Assembly (NCBI GenBank): GCA_017527075.1
Contig: JAFXQM010000005.1
Coordinates: 62,001 to 126,000 of the forward strand
Origin: Selenomonadaceae bacterium
GTDB taxonomy: Bacteria > Bacillota > Negativicutes > Selenomonadales > Selenomonadaceae
Direction: 5' to 3'
Length of the DNA stretch: 64,000 bases
The notes under the pieces were generated by a model, which worked only from the letters and a program-made list of their open reading frames with translations, searched no databases and had not been told where the DNA came from. Each line of letters begins with the position of its first letter. Positions within the stretch are counted from its first letter, which is position 1. This document shows, piece by piece, positions 44,751 to 53,194 of this stretch. Made by a program: the position numbers and the translations under genes.

Positions 44751-45740
44751 TCAGCGCACCAAAATTATTTCTTCAATGCGCGCGCTCTCGGCTTCCTTTT
44801 TGCTGATGACGCCCAAACGTTCCATGGCGTCGATAACCACGAGCTGCCTCTGCTTGGCCAGGTGAAAGTCGACGTAAGGCGAGTAAACACTCGGCGCGTT
44901 GGGCAGACCCGCGAGCATTGCGCATTCGGCAATCGTCAGGTCGGCGGGCTCTTTGCCGAAGTAACCTTGCGCCGCGTCGTAAATCCCGTAAAAATTCGAG
45001 CCGAAGTAAATCACGTTCAAATATATCTCCAGGATTTTGTCTTTGTCGAAATCTTTTTCCATGTTCATGGACATGACGAGCTCTTCAGCCTTGCGCGTGA
45101 AAGTTTGGTCGGAGGTGAGGAAAAGATTTTTGACTGTCTGCTGCGTGATGGTCGACGCGCCTTCTTGAATCTCGCCCGCCTCCACGTTTACGAAAACCGC
45201 GCGGGCAATTCCAATCAGGTCGAAGCCGCGGTGATTGTAAAAGCGCGCGTCCTCCACGGAGACAATCGCCTGCAAGAGGAGCGCGGGCATTTGGTCGATT
45301 GAAACGTAATGCGGAATGGTTTTTATCTTCTCGTCGACGGCGGGCTTGATTGAAGTCATTCGGTCGAGCGTGTCGAGGACGCCGAGCTCTTCTCCTTGCG
45401 TCCGCGCAGGTTCAGTTGCGCCGTTGACTGCGGAAACTTTTTTGTCGTCGGCGGGCGGAAGATTTTTTTCGGCGTCGTCATACTTGCTTGGGTCGAAGGG
45501 CTGCGCGTTGCGTTCGTCGAAGAGAGTTTTTATTTCGGGCACGCCGCGCGGTTTAATTTCTTTGTCGGAAAAAATTTCGTCGGCGATTGAATCCAAGTGT
45601 TCGGAAGGGTCGTCGCTCTTCATGTACAAAGTCACGGCGAACGATATAAAAAACGTCAGCACCATGGCGACGAGAAACTTTATGATTTTGAAAATGACTC
45701 GGAAGGAACGCTTCGGCTTGGGCGAATTATCGTTGCTCAA
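44751..45740 (-). CDS. GT51 peptidoglycan glycosyltransferase without a penicillin-binding domain
   Basis: This 329-residue protein has one N-terminal membrane helix (IIKFLVAMVLTFFISFAVTLYM), a 100-residue acidic, variable spacer, and a GT51 domain from about residue 145. Catalytic Glu lies in VSVEDARFYNHRGFD, followed by GASTITQQTVKNLFL and the second Glu region around KILEIYLNVIYFG. It ends there, with no transpeptidase, so it polymerises lipid II glycan like MtgA. Translation starts at TTG 45740 after GAGGAG. The long spacer is not found in typical MtgA. Confidence 0.88.
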   Translation of the reverse strand: MSNDNSPKPKRSFRVIFKIIKFLVAMVLTFFISFAVTLYMKSDDPSEHLDSIADEIFSDKEIKPRGVPEIKTLFDERNAQPFDPSKYDDAEKNLPPADDKKVSAVNGATEPARTQGEELGVLDTLDRMTSIKPAVDEKIKTIPHYVSIDQMPALLLQAIVSVEDARFYNHRGFDLIGIARAVFVNVEAGEIQEGASTITQQTVKNLFLTSDQTFTRKAEELVMSMNMEKDFDKDKILEIYLNVIYFGSNFYGIYDAAQGYFGKEPADLTIAECAMLAGLPNAPSVYSPYVDFHLAKQRQLVVIDAMERLGVISKKEAESARIEEIILVR

Positions 45741-45811
45741 AAAAAAATTACTCCTCTCAAGTGTCGTTGAAGGGAGTATATCATAAAACTTTCAGCGCGT
45801 CGAAAAATTTT

Positions 45812-47563
45812 TCAATGCGGCGCGCGGTGCTTAAAAATTTTTTCGTCGCGGAGCTCAAGATTGTTGTCCGCGAGAATTTCTTCCGCCGGAGTTTTTCTGT
45901 CGAGGATTTTCCGTTCGCGCAGGAGCTTCCCGAAAACTTTAAGCGGCATTCCGTTCACGAACGGCAAATCGAATTCTTCTCCGTCGTGGCGAATCGAAAT
46001 CGATTTTATCTGCAGGGCGTTCCTGTTAAAAAATCCGTCGACGTTCGTTTCCATGTCGTCGAGCGCGGCGGCCATCTCGTCTTCGGGAATCAGATAAACT
46101 CGTTCGTAACTGACTTCGAGCAAACTTTGTGCGGCGACCTTCCGCGCCGAAGAGTTTCGCCCGATTATTTTTTTGTCGTGCAAAATTTTATCGAACAGAG
46201 CCAGAGGCATTCCGTTGACGAACGGAATTTCAAAAAGGTCGCCGTTGTGTTTGACGAAAATTTTCGTGGCGTCGTCGGCGTGATATTCAAAGTAAGGGTC
46301 AAGGTTGCCGCTCGTTTCGGCGTAAACTTCAATCAGCCTGTCCTCGTCGCAGAGGAAAACTCGGCTGTCTTGAACGTCCAGAAAATTTTTTTTTGCGATG
46401 CTCGACGGCGAAGCACCCCTGCCGATGATATTTTTTTCGCGCAAAAGTTTTCCGAACATCTCCAAAGTCATTCCGTTGACGAAAGGCACCTCGAATGTTT
46501 TGCCGCCGTTCTTGATTAAAATTTTTTTGACGGCCGCCGCGTGGAAGCTGAGGAACTCGGCGACGTCTTTAATCGTGTTGCCGTAAAGTTCAAGTTGCTC
46601 CTCGTCGTTGCAAAGGAAAACGTTTCCGCCCCTGACCTTGAGCAAGCTGTGCCCCGCCGTCTGCGCAATCGAAGCGTTCTTGCCGATGATTTTCCGTTCG
46701 CGCAAAAGTTTCCCGAAAGTGTCAAAGGGCATGCCGTTGACGAAAGGCACCTCGTGGAGTTTTCCGTTGTGGCGAATGAAAATTTTTATGGTCTCGGCGG
46801 CGTGTTCCTCAAAATATTGGTCGATGAGCTCGGCGGTAGTCGGCGTGGAAATTTCCGTCTCGCTTTGGAAGTAAACTCGGTCGCGGTTTACCTTCAAAAA
46901 ATTTTCCGCGATGAAATCTCGAATCGAATCGCCGTGATATAAAATGTTCAGCTCGCGCATGGCACGCCCGAAAACGGAAAGCCCCATGCCGTTGACGAAC
47001 GGAGCCTCGGATAAAATTCCGTTGCGCTTGAGCAAAATGAATTTGATTTTCTCCTCGCGCTCGAAGAAAAATTTTTTCGTCGTGAAACTCATGAGCGGCA
47101 AAAATTTTTCCAGCTTCACCGGCGCGGCGAACTTCAGCCGATAATCTTTCAGTTCGACGGCGGCGGGGTTCACGCCCAAAATTTTCAGCTGCGCGGATAA
47201 AATTTTATGGCTCGCGCCGTTGGACACGATGAAAACTTTTTTCTCGAAGTCGACGGCGAATTTTATCGCAGGCAAAAAATCTTTGTCGCTCGACACGATT
47301 ATTATCAGCTCCAAGTCGGGCTCGTCGATAATCGCGCGCACCATCTCCATGCAAAGCCACGTATCGGCAGAATTTTTCCCGTAGAAACAATTTTGCACGC
47401 GATAAATATTTTTGTCCAGCCCGCGATACTTGTAAGGCATCGTGTCCTCTTTGGCGACGATGTCGACGCGAGTTATCGTGTGCTCCTGCCCGAAGTGTTC
47501 GACGACCTTGAACGTGACCGACGGCGGAACATTTTCTGCGTCAACGAAAACGTGTGCAATCAA
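45812..47563 (-). CDS. NYN-domain (PIN-like nuclease) protein with five tandem repeat modules
   Basis: This 583-residue protein begins with an NYN/LabA-like domain (residues 1-135): FVDAEN (D8, E10, N11) and IIIVSSDKDFLPAI (D93, D95) supply the acidic metal site of the PIN-like fold, so RNA cleavage is possible. The rest is five copies of a module of about 87 residues. Each has a beta strand (IKIFIRHNGKL type), the motif PFVNGM (positions 188, 273, 360, 447, 534), FGKLLRERKIIG, a short helix and another strand. Copy 1 is the most divergent. I do not recognise the repeat. TTG 47563 is the start, after GAGGAG; promoter at 47589-47617. No partner gene is evident. Confidence 0.75.
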   Translation of the reverse strand: MIAHVFVDAENVPPSVTFKVVEHFGQEHTITRVDIVAKEDTMPYKYRGLDKNIYRVQNCFYGKNSADTWLCMEMVRAIIDEPDLELIIIVSSDKDFLPAIKFAVDFEKKVFIVSNGASHKILSAQLKILGVNPAAVELKDYRLKFAAPVKLEKFLPLMSFTTKKFFFEREEKIKFILLKRNGILSEAPFVNGMGLSVFGRAMRELNILYHGDSIRDFIAENFLKVNRDRVYFQSETEISTPTTAELIDQYFEEHAAETIKIFIRHNGKLHEVPFVNGMPFDTFGKLLRERKIIGKNASIAQTAGHSLLKVRGGNVFLCNDEEQLELYGNTIKDVAEFLSFHAAAVKKILIKNGGKTFEVPFVNGMTLEMFGKLLREKNIIGRGASPSSIAKKNFLDVQDSRVFLCDEDRLIEVYAETSGNLDPYFEYHADDATKIFVKHNGDLFEIPFVNGMPLALFDKILHDKKIIGRNSSARKVAAQSLLEVSYERVYLIPEDEMAAALDDMETNVDGFFNRNALQIKSISIRHDGEEFDLPFVNGMPLKVFGKLLRERKILDRKTPAEEILADNNLELRDEKIFKHRAPH

Positions 47564-47588
47564 CTTGAAACTCCTCTCTTGGGCGATA

Positions 47589-47617
47589 ATTTTATCACGG
47601 CGACGAATTTTCTACAA
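47589..47617 (-). promoter_or_regulatory. promoter of the NYN repeat gene
   Basis: Minus strand: TTGTAG (47617-47612), 17 bp and TAAAAT (47594-47589), 26 nt before the TTG start. Confidence 0.55.
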
Positions 47618-47693
47618 CTGCAGGATTTTTTCATAGTTGGCAGAAATAATCAGCGTTACATGTCAGAGTTCGGACAGAATGGAGTAGAGGTTG

Positions 47694-49178
47694 ATGAGCG
47701 AAAAGATTTTAACTCAAGCGGCGGAAAAAATTTTGGACGGCGTGCTTGAAGAATTTGCAAAGCTGGCAGCAATCCCGCGCCCTTCGAAACACGAGACGCA
47801 AGTCAGCAATTTCCTGAAAAAGTTTTTCGAACAGCACGGCTTGAAGGTCGTGCAAGACAAATTAAAAAATATCGTCGCCGAAGTGCCTGCGAGCCCCGGC
47901 AAAGAAAATTTTCCGCTGACAATTTTGCAGGCGCACATGGACATGGTTTGTGTGGCGGAGGAAGGTTACGCCTTCGAGCCGACGAAAGACCCGATTAAAT
48001 TAATCCGCGGCGAAAAATTTTTGGAGGCGGAGGGCACGAGCCTCGGCGCGGACGACGGAATCGGTATCGCGGAGATTCTCTTCCTTACAAAAAATCTTGA
48101 CGCCTTCGAGCACGGACCGCTGAGGATAATCTTCACGGTCGACGAGGAGCACGGCATGAACGGCGCAAAAGCTCTTGACGAAAAATTTTTCACCGACGCC
48201 GCTTACATGATTAATTGCGACTCGGAAAGATTCGGGGAGATTGTCGCGGGCAGCGCGGGTGCCGTCCACATGAATTTCTGGCGCGAGCTTCATTACGTTC
48301 GCCCCGACACGAAACTCGGCACGAACATGGAGATAAAAGTCGGCGGACTGCGCGGCGGTCATTCGGGCGAAGAAATTTCTTCGGGACGCGTCAATGCTCT
48401 CAAGCTTGCCGTTCAACTTATGCGCGCGATAACCAAGCGCGGAAAGATTCGCATGTCCTACTTGAGCGGCGGGCGCGCCTTCAACGTCATTCCCGACAGC
48501 GCGACTTTCGTCATGGCCACGGACATAAAGCCGGATGCCGTTCGCGAAGTTTGCGCGGAGGTGGAGCAGAAGATAAAAAATGTTTACGGCGCGACCGACC
48601 CCGATGTAAAAATCGAAACCAAAGTCATCAAACGCCCCGACAAAGTTTTGCACGCCAAAGACTACGAACTGCTCACGAATTTTATCTCGCTCATGCACAG
48701 CGGCATCTACGCCGTGAATCCTGCAGAGCCCGCGCAGGTTTTGGCGTCGGCAAATTTGGGCGTCGTGCGCATGGACGATAAAATTGTCGAGCTGAAAGTT
48801 TTGCCGCGCGCCAATGCCGACGAATTGCTTGAAGAACTCACCGAGGGTTTTGAGCAGGCCGCAAAGCTCTGTTCATTCGAAAGCAAATTTTCCGAGCCCG
48901 CGCCTGCTTGGTCTTCCAATCCCGACAGCAAACTTTTGAACCTCGCCGAAAAAATTTTCACGGAGCAAAACGGCCACGCCCCCGCAATCAAAGTGATTCA
49001 CGCGGGGCTGGAGACGAGTTTCTTCATAAAGAAAAATCCCAAGCTCGACATAATTTCAATCGGCACGACCAACGAGAACATTCACAGCCCGAACGAACGC
49101 CTGCACCTGGACACCGTCGCCCCGCACGTGAAATTCATCGTCGGCATTCTTGAAAAAATTTCTTCGGCAAAACTTTAA
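47694..49178 (+). CDS. pepD: aminoacyl-histidine dipeptidase (M20 family)
   Basis: This 494-residue zinc dipeptidase cleaves carnosine-type and other dipeptides in the cytoplasm. Zinc ligands and catalytic residues are visible in order: QAHMDMVC near residue 82, SLGADDGIGIA near 117, DEEHGMNGAKAL near 150 and INCDSE near 175. The lid domain contains GGLRGGHSGEEI. The end GTTNENIHSPNERLHLDT carries the last His. ATG 47694 is preferred to the TTG one codon before it. It is divergent from the NYN gene and followed by a terminator. Confidence 0.93.
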   Translation: MSEKILTQAAEKILDGVLEEFAKLAAIPRPSKHETQVSNFLKKFFEQHGLKVVQDKLKNIVAEVPASPGKENFPLTILQAHMDMVCVAEEGYAFEPTKDPIKLIRGEKFLEAEGTSLGADDGIGIAEILFLTKNLDAFEHGPLRIIFTVDEEHGMNGAKALDEKFFTDAAYMINCDSERFGEIVAGSAGAVHMNFWRELHYVRPDTKLGTNMEIKVGGLRGGHSGEEISSGRVNALKLAVQLMRAITKRGKIRMSYLSGGRAFNVIPDSATFVMATDIKPDAVREVCAEVEQKIKNVYGATDPDVKIETKVIKRPDKVLHAKDYELLTNFISLMHSGIYAVNPAEPAQVLASANLGVVRMDDKIVELKVLPRANADELLEELTEGFEQAAKLCSFESKFSEPAPAWSSNPDSKLLNLAEKIFTEQNGHAPAIKVIHAGLETSFFIKKNPKLDIISIGTTNENIHSPNERLHLDTVAPHVKFIVGILEKISSAKL

Positions 49179-49199
49179 GCCGCTCACAGTTTGAAGATA

Positions 49200-49230
49200 A
49201 AGTCCTCTGCAAACGCAGGGGGCTTTTCTT
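49200..49230 (+). terminator. terminator after pepD
   Basis: AGTCCTCTGC pairs with GCAGGGGGCT (one mismatch) around AAAC, followed by TTTTCTT. Confidence 0.75.
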
Positions 49231-49376
49231 ATTTTCAGCTTCCTCTCAAGAAAAAAACTCGCGCCCGTGTTATGTTAAATTTGTATTTGTTCGTTGACGA
49301 ATTCAGCTTGAATGAAAACCTTTTATTTTAACATGAAAGGAACCTGAAAGCAAAAATAAAATTTTTTTCGGAACGG

Positions 49377-49405
49377 TTGACAAGCGAAACTTTCTGTATT
49401 ATTAT
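49377..49405 (+). promoter_or_regulatory. promoter of the SLH porin gene
   Basis: TTGACA (49377-49382), 17 bp and TATTAT (49400-49405). The transcript should begin near 49412, exactly at a hairpin CGGCTTG/CAAGCCG (49411-49429). A paired 5' end usually stabilises mRNA and would fit an abundant outer-membrane protein. The leader is about 136 nt. Confidence 0.75.
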
Positions 49406-49547
49406 TGCGGCGGCTTGAGGGACAAGCCGAAGAAGTAAAAGTAAATTTGAGGAAACACGGCCACTCAACTTGAACAGCTTCCGAGGCAAGTCGCGAAAGT
49501 CATCCGAGTTACTTTCTTTAGCGGCATCTGCAAGGAGGATGTTCAAA

Positions 49548-50996
49548 ATGAAAAAGACAGTAGCAGCAGCACTGGCAGCGGCGGTCGTCGTCGGAACAAG
49601 TGCAACCACGTTTGCAGCAGCGAATCCGTTCAGCGATGTTCCTGCGGGTCACTGGGCTTATCAGTCCGTTGCGAAACTCGCAGCTGAAGGCGTCATCGAA
49701 GGTTACGGCGACGGCACCTATCGCGGCGACCGCAACATCACCCGTTACGAAATGGCGCAGATGGTTGCGAAGGCCATGGCGAAGAACCCGACCGGCGCAA
49801 GCAAGGCTGACCTCGACCGTCTCGCGGCTGAGTTCCGTGATGAACTCGACGCTCTCGGCGTTCGCGTCGCTGAACTCGAAAAGTATGCCGACAAAGTTGT
49901 TTGGCAGGGCAAAATCGAGTACACCTACAAGAACCACAGAACCGATAATGTTTGGGCTGACCAGCGTAAACGTCACCACAGCACCAGCGAGCACACCCGC
50001 GTTAAGCAGGACGACTGGATCTTCCGCTTTGAGCCTATCGCTTACGTCAATGATCACTGGACACTCCGCGCTCGTATCGACGCACACGTCGACTTGAGCC
50101 GCGACACCAACAGCAGCTTCGAACTGGTTCGTGGTTGGGCACAGGGCGATTACGACAACTTCCAAATCAAAGTCGGTCGTCAACCCCTTTACACCAATGA
50201 AGACGGTATCCTCTGGGATACTGAGTACACCGGCGGCGAGATTACCTTCGGCAAACTCGCAAACGGCTTGAGAGCTACCATCTACGGCGGTCGTCTTAAG
50301 GCAAATAAAGTCGGCGGCTCCATTCGCAACTCCGGTTCTTGGAACGGACGTCAAGACGGCGTCAGTGCTCATGACAGATGGGCAGCGGCATCGGGTGTGT
50401 TGGGCAACGATAGCGAGAGCCAAGTAGGCACACGTAATGATCCTACCAGCTTCGTTGCTGTCAACGTTCAGTACGATCCGGGCGCAAAAGGTATCTTCGG
50501 CGGCTTGGGTTACTATTACCTCAAAGATGACGACTTCAAATACTTCAATAGCACTATCGATGGCGAAAGATACCCCAACTATTTCTACAGCAAAAACGGC
50601 AAGACCGACAAAGCTCAAATCGTGTCAGCTAACATTGGCTGGCGTCTCGGCAAAGCGCAGGTCTGGGGCGCATACGCTAAGAACTCCAAAGCCGACTATG
50701 AAAACAAATCTTGGCAGGCACTCGTTCGCTACGGCGATCTCTACGGCGGCGGCAACCAGAGCACCAAGAAGGGTCAATGGGCTGTCTGGGCAGGTTACAA
50801 ATACCTCGGCTCCAACGCCTCCTTCAACGCCATTCAGTGGGATGACGCTTATGCCGGCACCAAAGGCTTCGTCGCAGGCGCAAGCTGGGCTCCCATGGAC
50901 AGAATCGTCCTCATCGGCAAGTACTTCAAGGGCAAATACATTGAAGGCCCCGGCGATGCAGAGCGTCTCTTCGGCCGTGTCGAGTTCTTCTTCTAA
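49548..50996 (+). CDS. outer-membrane porin with S-layer-homology domain (OmpM-like)
   Basis: This 482-residue protein is typical of Negativicutes. It has a signal peptide (MKKTVAAALAAAVVVGTS, cleaved near FAAA), then one SLH domain (NPFSDVPAGHWAYQSVAKLAAEG to KAMAKN) that ties the outer membrane to the cell wall. A short coiled coil follows (LDRLAAEFRDELDALGVRVAELEK spans about 90-113). The rest is amphipathic beta strands ending in RVEFFF, the outer-membrane insertion signal. ATG 49548 is preferred because AAGGAGG is 8 nt upstream. Codon choice is more biased than in its neighbours, as expected for a highly expressed gene. Confidence 0.93.
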   Translation: MKKTVAAALAAAVVVGTSATTFAAANPFSDVPAGHWAYQSVAKLAAEGVIEGYGDGTYRGDRNITRYEMAQMVAKAMAKNPTGASKADLDRLAAEFRDELDALGVRVAELEKYADKVVWQGKIEYTYKNHRTDNVWADQRKRHHSTSEHTRVKQDDWIFRFEPIAYVNDHWTLRARIDAHVDLSRDTNSSFELVRGWAQGDYDNFQIKVGRQPLYTNEDGILWDTEYTGGEITFGKLANGLRATIYGGRLKANKVGGSIRNSGSWNGRQDGVSAHDRWAAASGVLGNDSESQVGTRNDPTSFVAVNVQYDPGAKGIFGGLGYYYLKDDDFKYFNSTIDGERYPNYFYSKNGKTDKAQIVSANIGWRLGKAQVWGAYAKNSKADYENKSWQALVRYGDLYGGGNQSTKKGQWAVWAGYKYLGSNASFNAIQWDDAYAGTKGFVAGASWAPMDRIVLIGKYFKGKYIEGPGDAERLFGRVEFFF

Positions 50997-51037
50997 GCCG
51001 ACACTTTCAGCCGAAACAATCTTCTAAAGAAAATTAC

Positions 51038-51065
51038 GGGAGTCTCCGAGAAATCGGAGGCTCCC
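51038..51065 (+). terminator. terminator after the SLH porin gene
   Basis: GGGAG and CTCCGA pair with TCGGAG and CTCCC. The T run is weak (TTGAGTTT). TAACTCC-type heptamers in inverted sense follow at 51076-51108. Confidence 0.7.
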
Positions 51066-51173
51066 TTGAGTTTAGTTAGGAGTGTGGAGTTAGGAGTTGG
51101 GAGTTGGGCGCGCGGAAAATTTAAAAGCGACGAGAGATTTTCTCCCGCCGCTTTTTTTGTCGGAAAAATTATT

Positions 51174-52958
51174 TCAGAACTCTTGGTCGCGCGTGGAAAT
51201 TTTTTCCTGAACGTAAGCAATGAACTCGTCGACGCTCATGGCGACGCTGTCCTTCGCGCTGTATTTGCGAATCGGCAGGATGCCCGTCTCCACTTCCTTA
51301 TCGCCGAGGACAATCGTGTACGGAATTTTTCTGACTTGGCTGTCGCGAATTTTTTTGTTGACCTTCTCGTTGCGGTCGTCGACTTCAGCGCGAATCTTCA
51401 GCGCGAAAAATTTCTCCGCGAGTTCTTTGGCGTAGGCAAGGTGGCTGTCGGTTATCGGCAAAAGTTTTATCTGAACGGGCGCCAGCCACACGGGGAATGC
51501 GCCCGCGTAGTTCTCAATCAAAATTCCGATGAATCGTTCGATTGAGCCGTAAACGACGCGGTGCACCATAATCGGGCGATGCTTCTCTCCGTCCTCGCCG
51601 ATATAATTCAAATCGAACTTTTCGGGCAGGAGCATGTCGAGCTGAATCGTGCCGCACTGCCACGTCCGCCCGATTGAATCTTTCAGGTGGAAGTCAATCT
51701 TCGGGCCGTAGAAGGCACCGTCGCCCTCGTTGACCACGTATTCAAGCCCGCGGTGTTCCAGAGCTTTGCGCAAGGCGTCGGTCGCCAATTCCCACGTCGC
51801 GTCGTCGCCCATGGAATTTTCCGGACGCGTCGACAGCTCAGCCTTATAAGTCAGCCCGAATGTTTTATAAACCTCGTCGAACAAATCAATCGTCTTTTGA
51901 ATTTCGGGCTCAACCTGCGCGGGCGTCATGAAGATGTGCGCGTCATCCTGCGTGAAGTTGCGGACGCGGAACAGCCCGTGGAGGACGCCGCTCTTCTCGT
52001 GGCGGTGAACCAATCCGAGTTCGCCGAGACGCAGAGGCAAGTCGCGGTAGCTGTGCACGTGCGTGTTGTAAACCAACATGCCGCCGGGGCAGTTCATCGG
52101 CTTGACCGCATAATCTTCCTCGTCAATCTTCGTGAAGTACATGTTCTCTTTGTAATGATCCCAGTGCCCCGAAGTCTCCCACAGCTTGCGATTCAAAATT
52201 ATCGGCGTCTTAATCTCGTGGTAGCCGTAGCGACGGTGAACCTCGCGCCAGTAATCAATCAGCTCGTTGCGGATAATCATTCCGTTCGGGTGGAAGAACG
52301 GGAAGCCGGGACCTTCGTCGTGCAGGCTGAACAAATCCAATTCCTTGCCGAGTTTGCGGTGGTCGCGCCGCGCCGCCTCCTCCAGCATGTGCAGATAATC
52401 TTTCAGCTCGTCTTTGCTCTCGAACGCCGTGCCGTAAATCCTCTGCAACATTTTATTGTGCTCGTCGCCGCGCCAGTATGCTCCCGCGATACTCATCAGC
52501 TTGAACGCTTTAACTTTGCCCGTAGACTGAACGTGAGGTCCCGCACACAAATCCGTGAAGTCGCCCTGCGTGAACAGAGATATCTCCGCGTCCTCGGGCA
52601 GAGCCTCAATCAATTCAACTTTGTAAGTTTCGCCCTCGTCCGCAAATTTTTTCAGCGCGTCGGCTCGTGAGAGCGTCGACCGTTCCAACTTCAGATTTTG
52701 CTTGACGATATTTTTCATCTCGCGCTCGATGTCGGCGAGGTCTTCGTCGGTGATTTTTTTCTCCGTGTCGATGTCGTAGTAGAAGCCCGTGTCAATCGCC
52801 GGACCGATTGCCAGTTGAACGCCGCGTCCGTCCGCGCCGCCGTAAAGATGCTTTATCGCTTGCGCCATGACATGCGAGGCCGTGTGCCTCAGCGCGTGCA
52901 ATGCCTCCGCGCCGTCGACTTCAGCCAAGCTGCCGTCCTTCGTGATTATCGTTGCCAT
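51174..52958 (-). CDS. thrS: threonyl-tRNA synthetase lacking the N-terminal TGS domain
   Basis: This 594-residue enzyme attaches threonine to tRNA-Thr. The editing domain is present (RHTASHVMAQAIKH near residue 25, with the HxxxH zinc-like site, and CAGPHVQSTG near 140). The class II catalytic core has MNCPGGMLVYN, RDLPLRLGELG and FTQDDAHIF, and the anticodon-binding domain ends the protein. The usual TGS domain of about 60 residues is reduced to about 16 residues before the editing domain. The start is secure (ATG 52958 with AAGGAGG upstream). I see no T-box leader in the 235 nt before it. Confidence 0.93.
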   Translation of the reverse strand: MATIITKDGSLAEVDGAEALHALRHTASHVMAQAIKHLYGGADGRGVQLAIGPAIDTGFYYDIDTEKKITDEDLADIEREMKNIVKQNLKLERSTLSRADALKKFADEGETYKVELIEALPEDAEISLFTQGDFTDLCAGPHVQSTGKVKAFKLMSIAGAYWRGDEHNKMLQRIYGTAFESKDELKDYLHMLEEAARRDHRKLGKELDLFSLHDEGPGFPFFHPNGMIIRNELIDYWREVHRRYGYHEIKTPIILNRKLWETSGHWDHYKENMYFTKIDEEDYAVKPMNCPGGMLVYNTHVHSYRDLPLRLGELGLVHRHEKSGVLHGLFRVRNFTQDDAHIFMTPAQVEPEIQKTIDLFDEVYKTFGLTYKAELSTRPENSMGDDATWELATDALRKALEHRGLEYVVNEGDGAFYGPKIDFHLKDSIGRTWQCGTIQLDMLLPEKFDLNYIGEDGEKHRPIMVHRVVYGSIERFIGILIENYAGAFPVWLAPVQIKLLPITDSHLAYAKELAEKFFALKIRAEVDDRNEKVNKKIRDSQVRKIPYTIVLGDKEVETGILPIRKYSAKDSVAMSVDEFIAYVQEKISTRDQEF

Positions 52959-53194
52959 TTATTTAGCCTCCTTCGCCTGCCTTGATTCGGGCAAAGAAAA
53001 TTTTTTCCTGCTTAACAAAAAAGCTGCGGCGTTAAGACAAAATCTTCCGTCAGCGAGCTGAAAAAATTTTTGCGGGCGTTTCGGATTTTTGAGCGACGAA
53101 AAAATTTTCGCGGGCGTTTACGAGTTTCAAGGCGGCAGATTTTTTTTTCGAACTGTGATAGAATTCGCCGAGAAAAATTTTTGGAGGAAACTTT

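Noticed and set aside
44436..45302. 288-codon plus-strand frame starting in a dispersed repeat
   Set aside because: It begins in repeat copy 6 and continues antisense to the GT51 gene. Similar short frames arise in every repeat copy because the repeat lacks stops in one frame.
52959..53194. T-box riboswitch before thrS
   Set aside because: No T-box core (TGGNACCGCG) or specifier-loop pattern could be found on the minus strand in this gap.
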